A program made the translations under genes and the position numbers. Positions 1 to 8,772 of a stretch of DNA of 20,628 bases are shown here, in pieces (position 1 is the stretch's first letter; every line of letters begins with the position of its first letter). The notes under the pieces were generated by a model that saw nothing but the letters and a program-made list of their open reading frames with translations, was not told the DNA's origin and searched no databases. Origin of the DNA: Asparagopsis taxiformis (lineage: Eukaryota > Rhodophyta > Florideophyceae > Bonnemaisoniales > Bonnemaisoniaceae); NCBI GenBank assembly GCA_030407315.1, contig JALQPE010002286.1:1-20628 (forward strand), read 5' to 3'.

Positions 1-4
1 TTCC

Positions 5-495
5 TGTTGAAACGAATTGGTCGCTTACCGAGCGTTTACTGAATCTGCGAGCTCACTACATAATTTGTATTCTCGCCGAGGTAGGTGCGCGGCGGTGCTA
101 AGGACAGCCTGTTCAAGGCTGCTCCAGACAGACTGTCACTGACAGTCTGTCCTAGCAAGCACCCGCTGCCAATCTGGTACACGTGGGCTTCTCTATCATA
201 TCATCCACACGTGTACACTTATCATAACATTTTCCCTCTGCCATGATGGCAACCCATCTTGGCATTTCTAATTACTAATTGAAACTATGACAAACAAATT
301 GAAACTTCAGACGCTAATATCTCCATGAAGAAAGGTCGTAGAAGCTTCGGAGAAGTTGCTACCCGACTAATTCGGGCACGCTGAACACGATGAGATAGGT
401 TTCAGAGCGCTCAGACCCACTCCTTCTAGAGAAATCGAGGGTCAAAGTTTTCTCACGTAATTGAGCCCCTCAGGGCCAATTCCAGTGCTTCAACA
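5..495 (-). repeat. 3' LTR of element A (short LTR type, 491 bp)
   Basis: On the minus strand it starts TGTTGA and ends TCAACA, so its 6-bp ends are perfect inverted repeats. The inner boundary abuts the polypurine tract. It aligns over its full length with 7451-7938 and with the 20254-20628 fragment. It holds a near-perfect palindrome (127-151), a pair of inverted CACGTGTA motifs and a TACAAATTAT-like AT-rich box near its 3' end. The four bases outside it (positions 1-4, TTCC) are all that is visible of the right-hand target duplication. Confidence 0.93.
127..151. repeat. Palindrome inside the LTR of element A
   Basis: Two 12-nt arms, GACAGACTGTCA and TGACAGTCTGTC, are exact reverse complements around one central base. 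The copies at about 7795-7819 and 13925-13949 differ by one base in one arm, and the copy in element C also has one change. It could form a hairpin in RNA or bind a dimeric protein; the sequence does not decide which. Confidence 0.8.
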
Positions 496-507
496 CTCCC
501 CCTCTTT
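496..507 (-). other. Polypurine tract of element A
   Basis: The minus strand reads AAAGAGGGGGAG and then directly the LTR start TGTTGAAG. This is the expected position of the plus-strand DNA primer in reverse transcription. Element B has the same run at 13444-13453. Confidence 0.88.
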
Positions 508-540
508 GACCTTCTCGCTTCTCGATTAATGATCTGGTAG

Positions 541-3500
541 TTACCCCATAAGTTCACGAAGCTTGACGAACTGAATCCTTTGCAGAGGCTTAGTGAGGAC
601 ATCCGCTACCATATCAGATGTTGGACAGTAGTCGATATCGAACATCCCTCGAGGAGGCAATCCCGGACAAAGTGGTACCGAATGTCGATATGCTTTGTGC
701 GGGTTCCAGAAGCATCGTTCCTAGCCATTTGATAGATCCTTGATTATCCACATTGATGAGGATAGGATCTGCAGGATTTGTACTGCTGCTGAAACCAACG
801 ATGTTTCTCAGCCAGATTGCCTCCTTCACTGCTGCACTGAGAGCCATGTATTCGGCTTCTGAGGAAGACTGGGCTACACAGCCTTGCTTACGAGACTTCC
901 AGCTCACCGCTCCTCCAGCCATCTTGAAGACATAGCCACTGGTCGACTTCCGGTTGATAGTACAACCGCCCCAGTCCGAGTCGCTGTACCCGACTGGTGC
1001 AAGTGTTGCTGTAGCTTCTGTACATCACGCCAAAGTCCCGTGTACCAGCGATGTAGCGCAGGACACGTTTAACGGCTACCCAGAGAGCTTTTGTCGGGGC
1101 CTCAACGAACTGTGCAAGTCTCCCAACGGCAAATGCGATGTCAGGGCGAGTTCCCACCGCTAGGTACATCAGGCTGCCAATTGCTCTGCGATAGAGCGTA
1201 GAGTCGATGGGCTCAGTTTCTGTATCCGCGACGGAGATCTGAGCTTGCATTGGCGTAACAACCGGACTTGCATTTCCATTCCAAACCGTTCCAATACCTT
1301 CTCAGCGTAGCGAGACTGGTTCAAGTGTAGCAGTCCTTTCGAGGTGTTGCGCGCAATCTCTAGTCCAAGACATACCCGAGCTCTACCACAATCCTTCATC
1401 TCGAAACGCTTGCTGAACTCTGCTTTCAGCTCATCCAACATATCTCTACTGCTTGAAGCAAGAAGAATATCGTCGACGTATAGTGCAATGATGATCATAG
1501 AGTCGTCACGATACCTGACATAGAAACATGGATCGTACGGAGAGCTCTGGAAGTCGAGCTGTGAAATGAGAAAGTCATCGATCTTAGCATGCCACTGCCT
1601 CGGAGCTTGTTTGAGTCCGTATAGAGCCTTTTGCAGTTTGCAGACATGGTCTGGATGCTTCGAGTCGATGAATCCCTCCGGCTGCTCCATGAAGATGTCC
1701 TGCTCGAGATCTCCGTAGAGAAAGGCTGTTTTGACGTCCATTTGGTCGCAGTGCAAATCGTGGTGGACAGTGAGCGCAAAGAACATGCGAAGGGTACAGA
1801 ACTGGACAACGGGGGCATAAGTCTCGGAGTAGTCGATGCCGTACTTCTGCTGGAATCCTCGAGTTACGAGTCGAGCTTTGTGTTTGATCGAGTGCTCACC
1901 AGTTTCACTCACAACATCTTTGCGTTTGAAGACCCACTTCGAAGTGAGGAGGTTGAGAGCTTCACTGCGGGGGACCAGAATCCAGGTGCTATTTGCTTCG
2001 AGGGAATCCATCTCGGACTGAATGGCCTCAATCCAGAGATCTTTTTCCTCCCCCTTGGTCACCTCAGTGAAGGTAAGAAGATGTTCCGGAGTGGTATCAG
2101 CAGTAGTGGAGACAAGGGCAGTTGTTTTCCACCACTCACCCGGAGGTTTACGAGATCGAGAAGATTTACGCGGAGCGTTAAGGAGAGACTCATCAGTAGA
2201 TGCTGAGGGAGTTGGTGGAGGAGATTGAGGTTGTGGAGCGTTGGTGTCAGAGTCAGAGTCCGAATGGGATGAAGGAGGAGTATCCTGTTTGGTAGAGAGA
2301 CCAGACTTGCTGTCTCCATCCCATGGCTCAGTATTGGACTCAGGAGCAGCATCAACGCTGTTGTAGTCTGTATCAGAAGATGGTAAACGCTTCTTCTGCA
2401 GCTCGTCGAACACTACGTCTCGCGACACAACGACCTTTTCATTTGCTGTGTCCCATAGTTTGTAGGCTTTCTGGGAGCTTGCGTATCCAAGCATAATTGC
2501 TTCCTTTGCCCGCAAATCAAGGGTCTGAAGAAGTTTATCAGGCGTTTTGTACCAGCATCTACTTCCGAACGTTCGCATATGAGCAATACTCGGTTTCCTA
2601 CCATACCAGATCTCATACGGAGTATTTCCTGTTGGCAGGGAGCGGCTGGTGACACGGTTACGAATGTAGGCAGCACAGGAGAGTGCTTCTGCCCAGAACT
2701 CGAATGGGGTGTTGCTGTGATGGAGCATGGCACGAATTTGATCTTTGAGGGTTCTGTTCATTCTCTCTGCCACACCATTCTGTTGCGGAGTGTATGCACA
2801 GGTGGTCTGACGTTTGATTCCTTGGCTGTCGAGGAAGGAGGTAAAGTCGTTTGAGAAGAACTCTCCCCCTCCATCCGAGCGTAGTTGGCGGAGTTTACAA
2901 CCAGTTTGCGTTTCAGCAATGCGCAGGAATCTCTGGAAGGAGTCGAAGCAATCGGACTTACGGTGGAGCGGGTATACCGTTAGCCATCGGGACTTGTCAT
3001 CGATGAATGTCACAAAGTATCGAGCTCCCCCTTTCGAGAGTACTTCCATCGGCCCTGCCAGATCTGTGTGAACCAACTGGAGTAGCTCAGATGCTCTCGT
3101 TTCGAGAGCTTTGGAATAGCTGCTCGGGGCATTTTGCCGGTTATGCATCCTTCACATGGGGCACCTGCATCTGATTTCTGAGATTTGATTCGGAGGCCCT
3201 TCACGGCAGATAGCTGTTCCATGCGTGAGATACCGGATTTGTTGACATGCCCGAGCCGCTCGTGCCAGAGCTGTAGCGAGGCCACACAGGCTGTTTGCTG
3301 CACATGATCTTTTGGGGCCTCTGACGAGAAGAGATCAATGGCATAGAGTCCCTTGCTTCTCCGTCCAGTGGCTATCGGTTTGTTGTTCTGAGTCAGGATG
3401 ACTGTATTGTTATTGAACTGCACCGATATGCCTCGAGTAGTGAGGGTGCTGACGGAGATGAGAGAAAATACAAAAGAGGGAACGTGGAGGACGTCACGAA

Positions 3501-4574
3501 GTATGCACTGTTTTATTTCCCCATATAGAGAGATCATTAAACGAACATCACCACGGCCGACTGCCATTGAGGTAGACTTATCTCCCAGAGTTACGGAGAA
3601 CGGTGTTATTTCCTTATAGGAAACAAACATGGAGCGATCGAAGGTCATGTGAGAGGTGGCAGCAGAGTCTATGTACCAAGTTGATGTATGAAGAGATCCA
3701 GGAGTAGTTGACATGAGGCAAACATACTCTTTCTCTTCATCATTATGGAAAGTAGACGCGGAAACAGAGTTTGATGGAGGATTGCCTTCTGAATCGGTGA
3801 GAGTAACCATGGCAGAAGGTTTAGACCGTGCAGGCCGAGAGCGGGATGGACGGCCATACTTTTGCCAACAATACGGTTCAGTGTGGTTGGTACGACCGCA
3901 ATGAGTGCATTTCTTTCGGTTACTGCCGGGCTGTTTCCCAGACCTGGATAATAATGCAGCTGAGTCAGAAGAAGAGCTTCCAGGTTTCAAAATAGAAGCT
4001 CTACGTTCCTCCTGAAGAAGGAGACTTCGGACTTTGTCGAAGGTGAATGTAGGGTCCTCATCACCTATAGCATCAAGAGCAGTAATGAGTGTCTGGAAGG
4101 AAGAAGGAAGGCCATTGAGGACAGCCATAGCCATTTCCTTGTCGTCGATGATCACGCCCATAGAGCTGAGGACCGAGGCCATCTGTCGAACACGATTAAT
4201 GTAGACGAGCATCTGTTCACCGGGCTTCATAGTGGCAGTATAGAAATCACGCCTTGCAGCTAGTTTGTTTAGGAGAGTGTGCCTTTGGTGCACGTTACAG
4301 ATCTCCTGCCACATTTCCAGAGCAGTAGTGGTGTGTGAGACGTTCTTGAGCATCTCATCAGACAACGTGATCCCGATGGTCATCCGAGCAGTTTTGTCTT
4401 TGCGAAGCCACTTGGACAGTGCTTCCTGTTCTGCCGGGCGTGGAGGACGTAGGTCAGGATCGATCATTTCGTCCACCTCGCGGTGTCCGAGGATGAGCTC
4501 CATCTTTGCTTCCATGAGTGGAAGTTGGAGTAGTCCAGCTTTTCAATGCGAATGCCGGATGAATTGCTCTCCAT
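541..4574 (-). pseudogene. Copia gag-pol polyprotein of element A, frameshifted
   Basis: The ATG at 4574 starts a peptide (MESNSSGIRIEKLDYSNFHS) like that of element B. Reading down the minus strand: a gag region; a CCHC knuckle (C-x2-C-x4-H-x4-C, near 3880); protease motif DSAATSHM; a gag-pre-integrase zinc region (WHERLGH then CEGC); integrase (HTDLAGP, SDGGGEF, NGVAERMNRTL for the D,D,E residues); reverse transcriptase with ALYVDDILLAS; and RNase H with YSDSDWGGC and SSSEAEYMAL. The frame ends at TAA 541-543 after LTKPLQ. Frameshifts against copy B lie near 4505 (one A lost just after the start), 3100 (before integrase), 1265, 1020 and 729. None falls at the same place as a break in B, so they are decay, not programmed shifts. 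Longest pieces: 3010-4515 and 1169-3148. Confidence 0.93.
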
Positions 4575-4758
4575 GGCTCTGTATTATGTCTTATCTGTTC
4601 GACCCTTCCCAAGTGGACAACCGATAGTCGTCTAGGACCAAGCTGGGATCTATAGGATAAAGACTTTTAGCTAAGAGCAAGATGAGTGGAGAACAAGAAA
4701 ACAAGGTTTATCAAAGAGAAATCAGCTAGATTTCTATTGTGTCTAGAGAAGAGGAGTA

Positions 4759-5275
4759 CTACTTATCGGAGGAGGAAGAAGCCTTAGAGGCTTTAGCGGC
4801 TTTGAGAGTCTTCTCGATGCCACGGTGGCGACTACCGCGGAGGTGGTTGTCGAACTCGCTCTGGGTGCGAACGATGACACCGCAGGGCTTGCAGACCTTG
4901 AGACCACCTTCCTTGAGGCGTTCGATAGTCTTCTTATGTCTAGAGCCGCTGAAGTGTGCGACTCTAGACTCGGCGGAGTTGAGAAAGACGTTGCAGTGAT
5001 GGCACCTCGAGCGGTTTGCCTTCTTGTGAGCGGCGTACTTCTTCTTGTTATCCCTCCTTTCGGCGATGCTGTAGGCTTTGCGGAAGACCCGGTCTTGAAG
5101 AGACTCCCCCTCGCGACGAAGCCTGGGAGGCTGCTCGTCGGTGCGCGGTTCCACGCGGTCTTCGTCACTGCTAGACACTGCAGAGAGAAGAGAACAAGAG
5201 AGTTAGAAGTTATACCGATCAATACTAAGGTCTAAACCTTGAAATAGACCGAAAGGTGAAAGGTATAAACTTACT
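4759..5275 (-). CDS. ORF0: two-finger U1/matrin-type C2H2 zinc-finger protein of the copia element (intact, split start codon)
   Basis: After removing the intron 5178-5274 this encodes 139 residues, ending at TAG 4759-4761, 184 nt upstream of the gag ATG. Two fingers have the same spacing, C-x2-C-x12-H-x5-H: C59, C62, H75, H81 and C96, C99, H112, H118. The wide His-His gap is that of U1C/matrin/JAZ-type fingers, which in known proteins often bind RNA or double-stranded RNA. The N-terminus is acidic then basic; the tail is rich in Lys, Ala and Ser. No ATG lies at the 5' end of the DNA reading frame: splicing joins A (5275) to TG (5177-5176). The same gene, with one base lost, is in element B. 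A role as an RNA-binding or regulatory accessory protein is inference. A captured host gene is a possible origin. Confidence 0.8.
5178..5274 (-). other. Intron in the leader of element A, splitting the ORF0 start codon
   Basis: The minus strand reads CCACAA|GTAAGT at the donor and TCTCTCTGCAG|TGTCTAG at the acceptor, 97 nt in all, with a CTAAC branch-site candidate about 25 nt before the acceptor. Element B has the same 97-nt intron with all three signals. Joining the exons makes CCACAATGTCTAGC, which supplies the missing ATG. Confidence 0.75.
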
Positions 5276-5455
5276 TGTGGAAACAGTTGACAATAAAACC
5301 AAACGTTTGATGAGTTTATTCGGTGATATGTAAAGGCTATAACGCTATACCGATCAGGACAAGGTCACTGTCTTACAAGAGCAGGACCGAGTTGAGAAAG
5401 GTATAGACTAGCCAATATAAAAGCAAAGGTCGATTCCAGTAATTGGGCCTTGAAT

Positions 5456-5533
5456 GGCCCGGTAGCCGAGTCGGTTGGACGGTCCACGGCGATGTATAGA
5501 TCCTTGGTTCAAACCCCAGCAACGCCGCTGGCC
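5456..5533 (+). other. tRNA-like segment with Pol III box A and box B, antisense to element A
   Basis: TAGCCGAGTCGG at 5463-5474 fits the box A consensus TRGYNNARNNGG, and GGTTCAAACCC at 5506-5516 fits box B (GWTCRANNC); the spacing is tRNA-like. A D-arm (GCCG...CGGT with an 11-nt loop) can be drawn. No 7-bp acceptor stem or normal anticodon arm is visible, so it is not a working tRNA gene. It may be a tRNA-derived SINE head or an internal Pol III promoter. The same segment is in elements B and C, always opposite to the element's own strand. Confidence 0.6.
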
Positions 5534-5682
5534 AAACTTTTTCTTACGCGAACCCCAGATAAAAGAATGATGTCACCTGATGACGATGACCCGGAAACGG
5601 ATGGCAAGATGACAGAGTGTCAGTGTGACACAGTGTGGATGACAGGATGTCAGTGACAGGATGACACAGTGTCGGCGCGGAG

Positions 5683-5927
5683 CGGCGACAGAGGTGCAGC
5701 GCGGCGACAGAGGTGCGGCGCGGCGACAGAGGTGCGGCGCGGCGACAGAGGTGCGGCGCGGCGACAGAGGTGCGGCGCGGCGACAGAGGTGCGCGGCGGC
5801 GACAGAGGTGCGCGGCGGCGACAGAGGTGCGCGGCGGCGACAGAGGTGCGCGGCGGCGACAGAGGTGCGCGGCGGCGACAGAGGTGCGCGGCGGCGACAG
5901 AGGTGCGCGGCGGCGACAGAGGTGCAG
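5683..5927. repeat. 19-bp minisatellite, 13 copies, in the leader of element A
   Basis: The core GACAGAGGTGC recurs 13 times at an exact 19-bp period from 5687 to 5925, with GC-rich spacers that change from GGCGCGGC to GCGGCGGC part-way along. Element B has about five copies (8161-8255) and element C about one. Because 19 is not a multiple of 3, all frames stay open on both strands, which yields long but spurious Arg/Ala/Gly-rich reading frames. Confidence 0.95.
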
Positions 5928-5966
5928 ATGGAGTGCTTCTGTTGCTGCGACTCAATTATCGCAACA
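5928..5966 (-). repeat. 39-bp 5' LTR remnant (long LTR type)
   Basis: The minus strand begins TGTTGCGATAATTGAGTCGC and matches the start of the right LTR of element B (13454 on) with about two differences over 39 bp. It is unlike the short-type 3' LTR at the other end of element A. It joins the minisatellite directly, so a deletion removed the rest of the LTR, the primer site and the first part of the leader. The flanking bases 5967-5971 (AAACC) are the reverse complement of GGTTT found just after the right LTR of element B. Confidence 0.85.
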
Positions 5967-6003
5967 AAACCTTCTAGTCAACGTCACATTTACTGCACTA
6001 ATT

Positions 6004-7338
6004 TCAACCATCCTCCATTACGCCAAACCCGTTATCAGCAGTGGCTGCATGGCGCCGCTCCATGCCCCCATACTGTGGGGCATTGATTTCGACATTCAGG
6101 TTTGCACTCAGGTGTCCAGCATATGGGTCAACGACGAAAAGTTCTGCGCCAATTAGTCCTTGCGCAATCACACAATCCATTACAGCACCGAGGTTTGACG
6201 TAATATGCGATTGAATCCAATCCTCGGACACTAGAACAAGTGATGAGCAGCGGTTTACATCATCAACGACATGAACAATTCAGACCCCTCTCCGCTTGCC
6301 ACACTTCAACAGCCTCTCTCGTCACAGTACGGCTTGCAAACACATGCCGTGACTGTGCACTAGTCCGCTGTTCGCTCTCGACAACGTCCGTTTCTTCCCT
6401 TGCTTGCGAGCCTTGGAGACAAGACATGCAGTACACCACCATACCAACTAATTGCTGAAAAGCTACCCCCACATATTGACTGTACCGCCTTGTAAACTCC
6501 TTCTGCCGTGCACCTCCTTTCCCCTTCGGTTCATCCAAACACTCCACAGTAGTCACTAGCCAAGCATCCAGGCGCGCCAGCGTTAGTATGCTCGTCTCTA
6601 TGTCCATTACTTGTTCTGGTCGTATCGAATAACCCCTGAAGATGTCCAGCACATTCACAGCTACTCGGTTGTTAAACCATGCATCACCATTCACTTCCAT
6701 TTCGAAGCTGTCAGGAACCAAGCCTTTGCTGTATCGCAGCTCTGAGAACGGTGCCGTTCGCCACCTCCCCATATCCAAATCACCGTTACTTTCCCGTTTC
6801 AAAAGCTTCTCAGACGCTTCGCGCTTTTGTTCCTCTCGCTCGTCCATCTCAGCTCGCGTCGTCAGCATCGTGCATCTAGACATTAATTTCGTGTACCCCA
6901 GCGAACCGAACAATCTGTCCCTCGCATTACGCTTCCGTGCACTCATCACGTCGGACAGTTTCTGCGTCACCTTCACTTTCAATTCCTTGCTCCCCGCCAC
7001 AGCCTCTTGACAGCACACACGCTGCTCCTCATCGGAAAACACATCACACCACGGACTTTGACGCAGTACGTGTCGCACCAAGTCATTCAGCAGATCACTC
7101 TCGTCCCTGTACGAAGGTGTATACCACTGCAGATTCTTGATGATATAGCCCGGAGGGTAGCAATATATCCTACACCGTTTTCGCTCCAAAGTGTCCCTTC
7201 TACCGGCTCTACCTCGATGGTACGTCCAGTCCAACGTCTCTGCGTTTGTTCCGCTATAGGGTCCAGCTCCATAGTCTCGTTCTTGCACCACTTTGTCAGG
7301 TTTTCCTCAACCGCCCTAAGAACTCCAAGGTATTTCAC
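6004..7338 (-). pseudogene. Unidentified protein-coding region, frameshifted
   Basis: I do not recognise the family. On the minus strand an open frame from 7291 to 6263 (342 codons) has ordinary protein composition: a charged helix-like stretch (RAEMDEREEQKREASEKLLK), a region around GLVPDSFEMEVNGDAWFNNR, and a Cys/Met-rich segment near VGMVVYCMSCL. Upstream, 7338-7180 reads well in another frame (RAVEENLTKWCKNETMELDP). Downstream, after one base of shift near 6270, the reading continues as VVDDVNRCSSLVLVSEDWIQ and on to 6004. Three frames in series suggest one decayed gene of about 440 codons, or an intron-containing gene whose introns I cannot place. It could be host sequence or part of another transposon. 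Confidence 0.45.
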
Positions 7339-7387
7339 AGGAATGGCTTTCTCACTAGGAAGGCACGAAATGCGCTGAGAACAGTGA

Positions 7388-7419
7388 AACAGTGTTTTAT
7401 TGTGTCACCAAACACTGTT
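7388..7419. repeat. 10-bp perfect hairpin next to element B
   Basis: AACAGTGTTT (7388-7397) and AAACACTGTT (7410-7419) are exact reverse complements with a 12-nt loop. Related CACTGTTC/GAACAGTG copies lie at about 7376 and 7435, so the stretch 7376-7445 is a looser nested inverted repeat. Confidence 0.7.
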
Positions 7420-7450
7420 CATGGAACAAGATGAGCACTGTTCAGAGAAC

Positions 7451-7938
7451 TGTTGAAGCACTGGAATTGGCCCTGAGGGGCTCAATTACGTGAGAAAACT
7501 TTGACCCTCGATTTCTCTATGAAGGAGTGGTCTGAGCGCTCTGAAACCTATCTCATCGTGTTCAGCGTGCCCGAATTAGTCGGGTAGCAACTTCTCCGAA
7601 GCTTCTACGACCTTTCTTCACGGAGATAACAGCATCTGAAGTTTCAATTTGTTTGTCATACTTTCAATTAGTAATTAGAAAAGCCAGGATGGGTTGCCAT
7701 GATGGCACAGGGAAAATGTTATGATTAGTGTACACGTGTGGACGATATGATAGAGAAGCCCACGTGTACCAGGTTGGCAGCGGGTGCTTACCAGGACAGA
7801 CTGTCAGTGACAGACTGTCTGGAGCAGCTATTAACAGGCTGTCCTTAGCACCGCCGGCGCACCTCGGCGAGAATACAAATAATGTAGTGAGCTCGCAGAT
7901 TCAATAAACGCTCGGCAAGCGACCATTTCGTTTCAAAA
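7451..7938 (+). repeat. Left LTR of element B, a chimera of two LTR types
   Basis: From 7451 to at least 7558 it carries the bases of the element A LTR (TGTTGAAGCACTGGAATTGG, TCAATTACG, TTTGACCC, CATCGTG). From 7621 to its end it carries those of the right LTR of element B (CACGGAGATAAC, ATACTTTC, GATTAGTG, AATAATGTAG, CCATTTCG, end TCAAAA). The switch lies in the shared stretch 7558-7621. This is the product expected of a crossover between the 5' LTRs of A and B. Confidence 0.85.
7874..7908 (+). promoter_or_regulatory. LTR signals: AT-rich TATA-like box and AATAAA
   Basis: TACAAATAAT (7874-7883) and AATAAA (7903-7908) lie 55 to 30 bp before the LTR end. The right LTR of B has the same pair; element A has TACAAATTAT and AGTAAA. 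They are the best candidates for promoter and polyadenylation signals, but no transcript start is known. Confidence 0.45.
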
Positions 7939-7954
7939 GGTTATGGGCCCAGCG
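7939..7954 (+). other. Primer binding site for the anticodon arm of initiator tRNA-Met
   Basis: GGTTATGGGCCCAGCG directly follows the LTR. Its reverse complement, CGCTGGGCCCATAACC, is the anticodon stem-loop of eukaryotic initiator tRNA-Met, with CAT as anticodon. Drosophila copia is known to use this internal site, priming from a half-tRNA rather than from the tRNA 3' end. Element C has the same start (20241-20253). Confidence 0.8.
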
Positions 7955-8160
7955 CGCTCGTAGGTCGTTTCAATATCTCTCGCGCCTCGGTAAGTGCGTC
8001 GTTTGCGTCGGCGTTCTCTTACCCATTTCGTCTCGTTCCGTCTCGTTCTCGCCTCGTTTTCTCGTCTCTTGTTTTGCGCGCTTTTCTTCCGTTCTGCGCC
8101 TTCCCGCGCTTCCGCGGACTTGCTGAGCGTCTCCTCCACGCTCCCGCGGCCATCATCGCG

Positions 8161-8255
8161 TTCCTCTGTCGCCGCCGCGCACCTCTGTCGCCGCCGCGCA
8201 CCTCTGTCGCCGCGCCGCACCTCTGTCGCCGCGCCGCACCTCTGTCGCCGCTCCG
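8161..8255. repeat. Leader minisatellite of element B, about 5 copies
   Basis: About five copies of the core GCACCTCTGTC (reverse complement of the core in element A) at a 19-bp period, the first being degenerate. Confidence 0.88.
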
Positions 8256-8416
8256 CGCCGACACTGTGTCATCCTGTCACTGACATCCTGTCACTGACAT
8301 CCTGTCATCCACACTGTGTCACAGTGACGCTCTGTCATCTTGCCATCCGTCTCTGGGTCATCGTCATCCGGTGACATCATTCTTTCATCTCGGTTCTCCT
8401 GCGAAGGAAAAAGTTT

Positions 8417-8494
8417 GGCCAGCGTCGTTGCTGGGGTTTGAACCAAGGATCTATACATCTCCGTGGACCGTCCAACCGACTCGGCTACCGGGCC
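8417..8494 (-). other. tRNA-like segment, antisense to element B
   Basis: On the minus strand box A TAGCCGAGTCGG is at 8476-8487 and box B GGTTCAAACCC at 8434-8444. The segment starts and ends in GGCC. It is nearly identical to 5456-5533 and again opposite to the element's coding strand. Confidence 0.6.
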
Positions 8495-8675
8495 ACTGAA
8501 GGCCCAATTACTGGAATCGACCTTTGCTTTTATACTGGCTAGTCTATACCTTTCTCAACTCGGTCCTGCTCTTGTAAGACAGTGACCTTGTCCTGATCGG
8601 TATAGCGTTATAGCCTCTACCTATCACCGAATAAACTCATCCAACGTTTGGTTTCATTGTCAACGGTTTCCACAA

Positions 8676-8772
8676 GTAAGTTTATACCTTTCACCTTTCG
8701 GTCTATTTCAAGGTTTAGACCTTAGTATTGATCGGTATAACTTCTAACACTCTTGTTCTCTTCTCTCTGCAG
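8676..8772 (+). other. Intron in the leader of element B
   Basis: Donor CACAA|GTAAGT, branch candidate CTAAC at 8744-8748, pyrimidine-rich tract, acceptor CTCTCTGCAG|TGTC. Length 97 nt, the same as in element A. The splice joins A (8675) to TG (8773-8774), making the ORF0 start codon. Confidence 0.75.

Larger units (their letters stand above)
5..5966 (-). mobile_element. Copia-type LTR retrotransposon A (decayed, 5' end deleted)
   Basis: On the minus strand the order is a 39-bp 5' LTR remnant (5928-5966), a 13-copy minisatellite, an antisense tRNA-like segment, an intron, a two-finger zinc-finger gene, gag-pol with the copia domain order (protease, integrase, reverse transcriptase, RNase H), a polypurine tract and a full 3' LTR. 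Most of the 5' LTR, the primer site and about 200 bp of leader are missing, judged against element B. gag-pol has at least five frameshifts, so the copy cannot be autonomous. Its 5' end appears to have come from element B through an inversion (see findings). Integrase before reverse transcriptase identifies the copia superfamily. Confidence 0.93.
5967..7450. other. Spacer between elements A and B, apparently inverted
   Basis: This 1.48-kb stretch has no LTR, gag-pol or leader similarity. Its left edge carries the target-site bases of element B (AAACC, reverse complement GGTTT). Its right edge AGAAC (reverse complement GTTCT) partly matches TTCC at positions 1-4 outside element A. Both fit a segment that has been flipped between two inverted elements. 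It contains one unidentified decayed coding region on the minus strand. Confidence 0.75.
7955..8675 (+). other. Transcribed leader of element B
   Basis: There is no convincing gene in these 721 bp. They hold a donor-like CTCG|GTAAGTGCG at 7990, pyrimidine-rich sequence, the minisatellite (8161-8255), a cluster of short CATCCTGTCACTGA-like repeats (8266-8310) and the antisense tRNA-like segment (8417-8494). The end, CCACAA at 8670-8675, forms the exon before the ORF0 intron. The order is the same in A and C where those parts survive. Confidence 0.75.

Noticed and set aside
1631..2206. 191-codon plus-strand frame
   Set aside because: It is antisense to the reverse transcriptase region of element A, which has clear domain motifs on the other strand. 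The same holds for the other antisense frames over gag-pol.
5456..5533. A functional tRNA gene
   Set aside because: Boxes A and B are good, but no 7-bp acceptor stem or anticodon arm can be formed, and all copies sit inside element leaders.
5683..5927. Regular repeats as a CRISPR array
   Set aside because: The period is only 19 bp with no unique spacers, and the setting is a eukaryotic retrotransposon.
5650..6156. Several long Arg/Ala/Gly-rich open frames on both strands
   Set aside because: They are made by the 19-bp minisatellite, whose period is not a multiple of three and whose unit has no stop in any frame. The repeated peptide in every frame is an artefact.
7446..7450. AGAAC as a target duplication pairing with GGTTT at 14068
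   Set aside because: The two do not match. Element B has no duplication in its present arrangement, which led to the inversion model.
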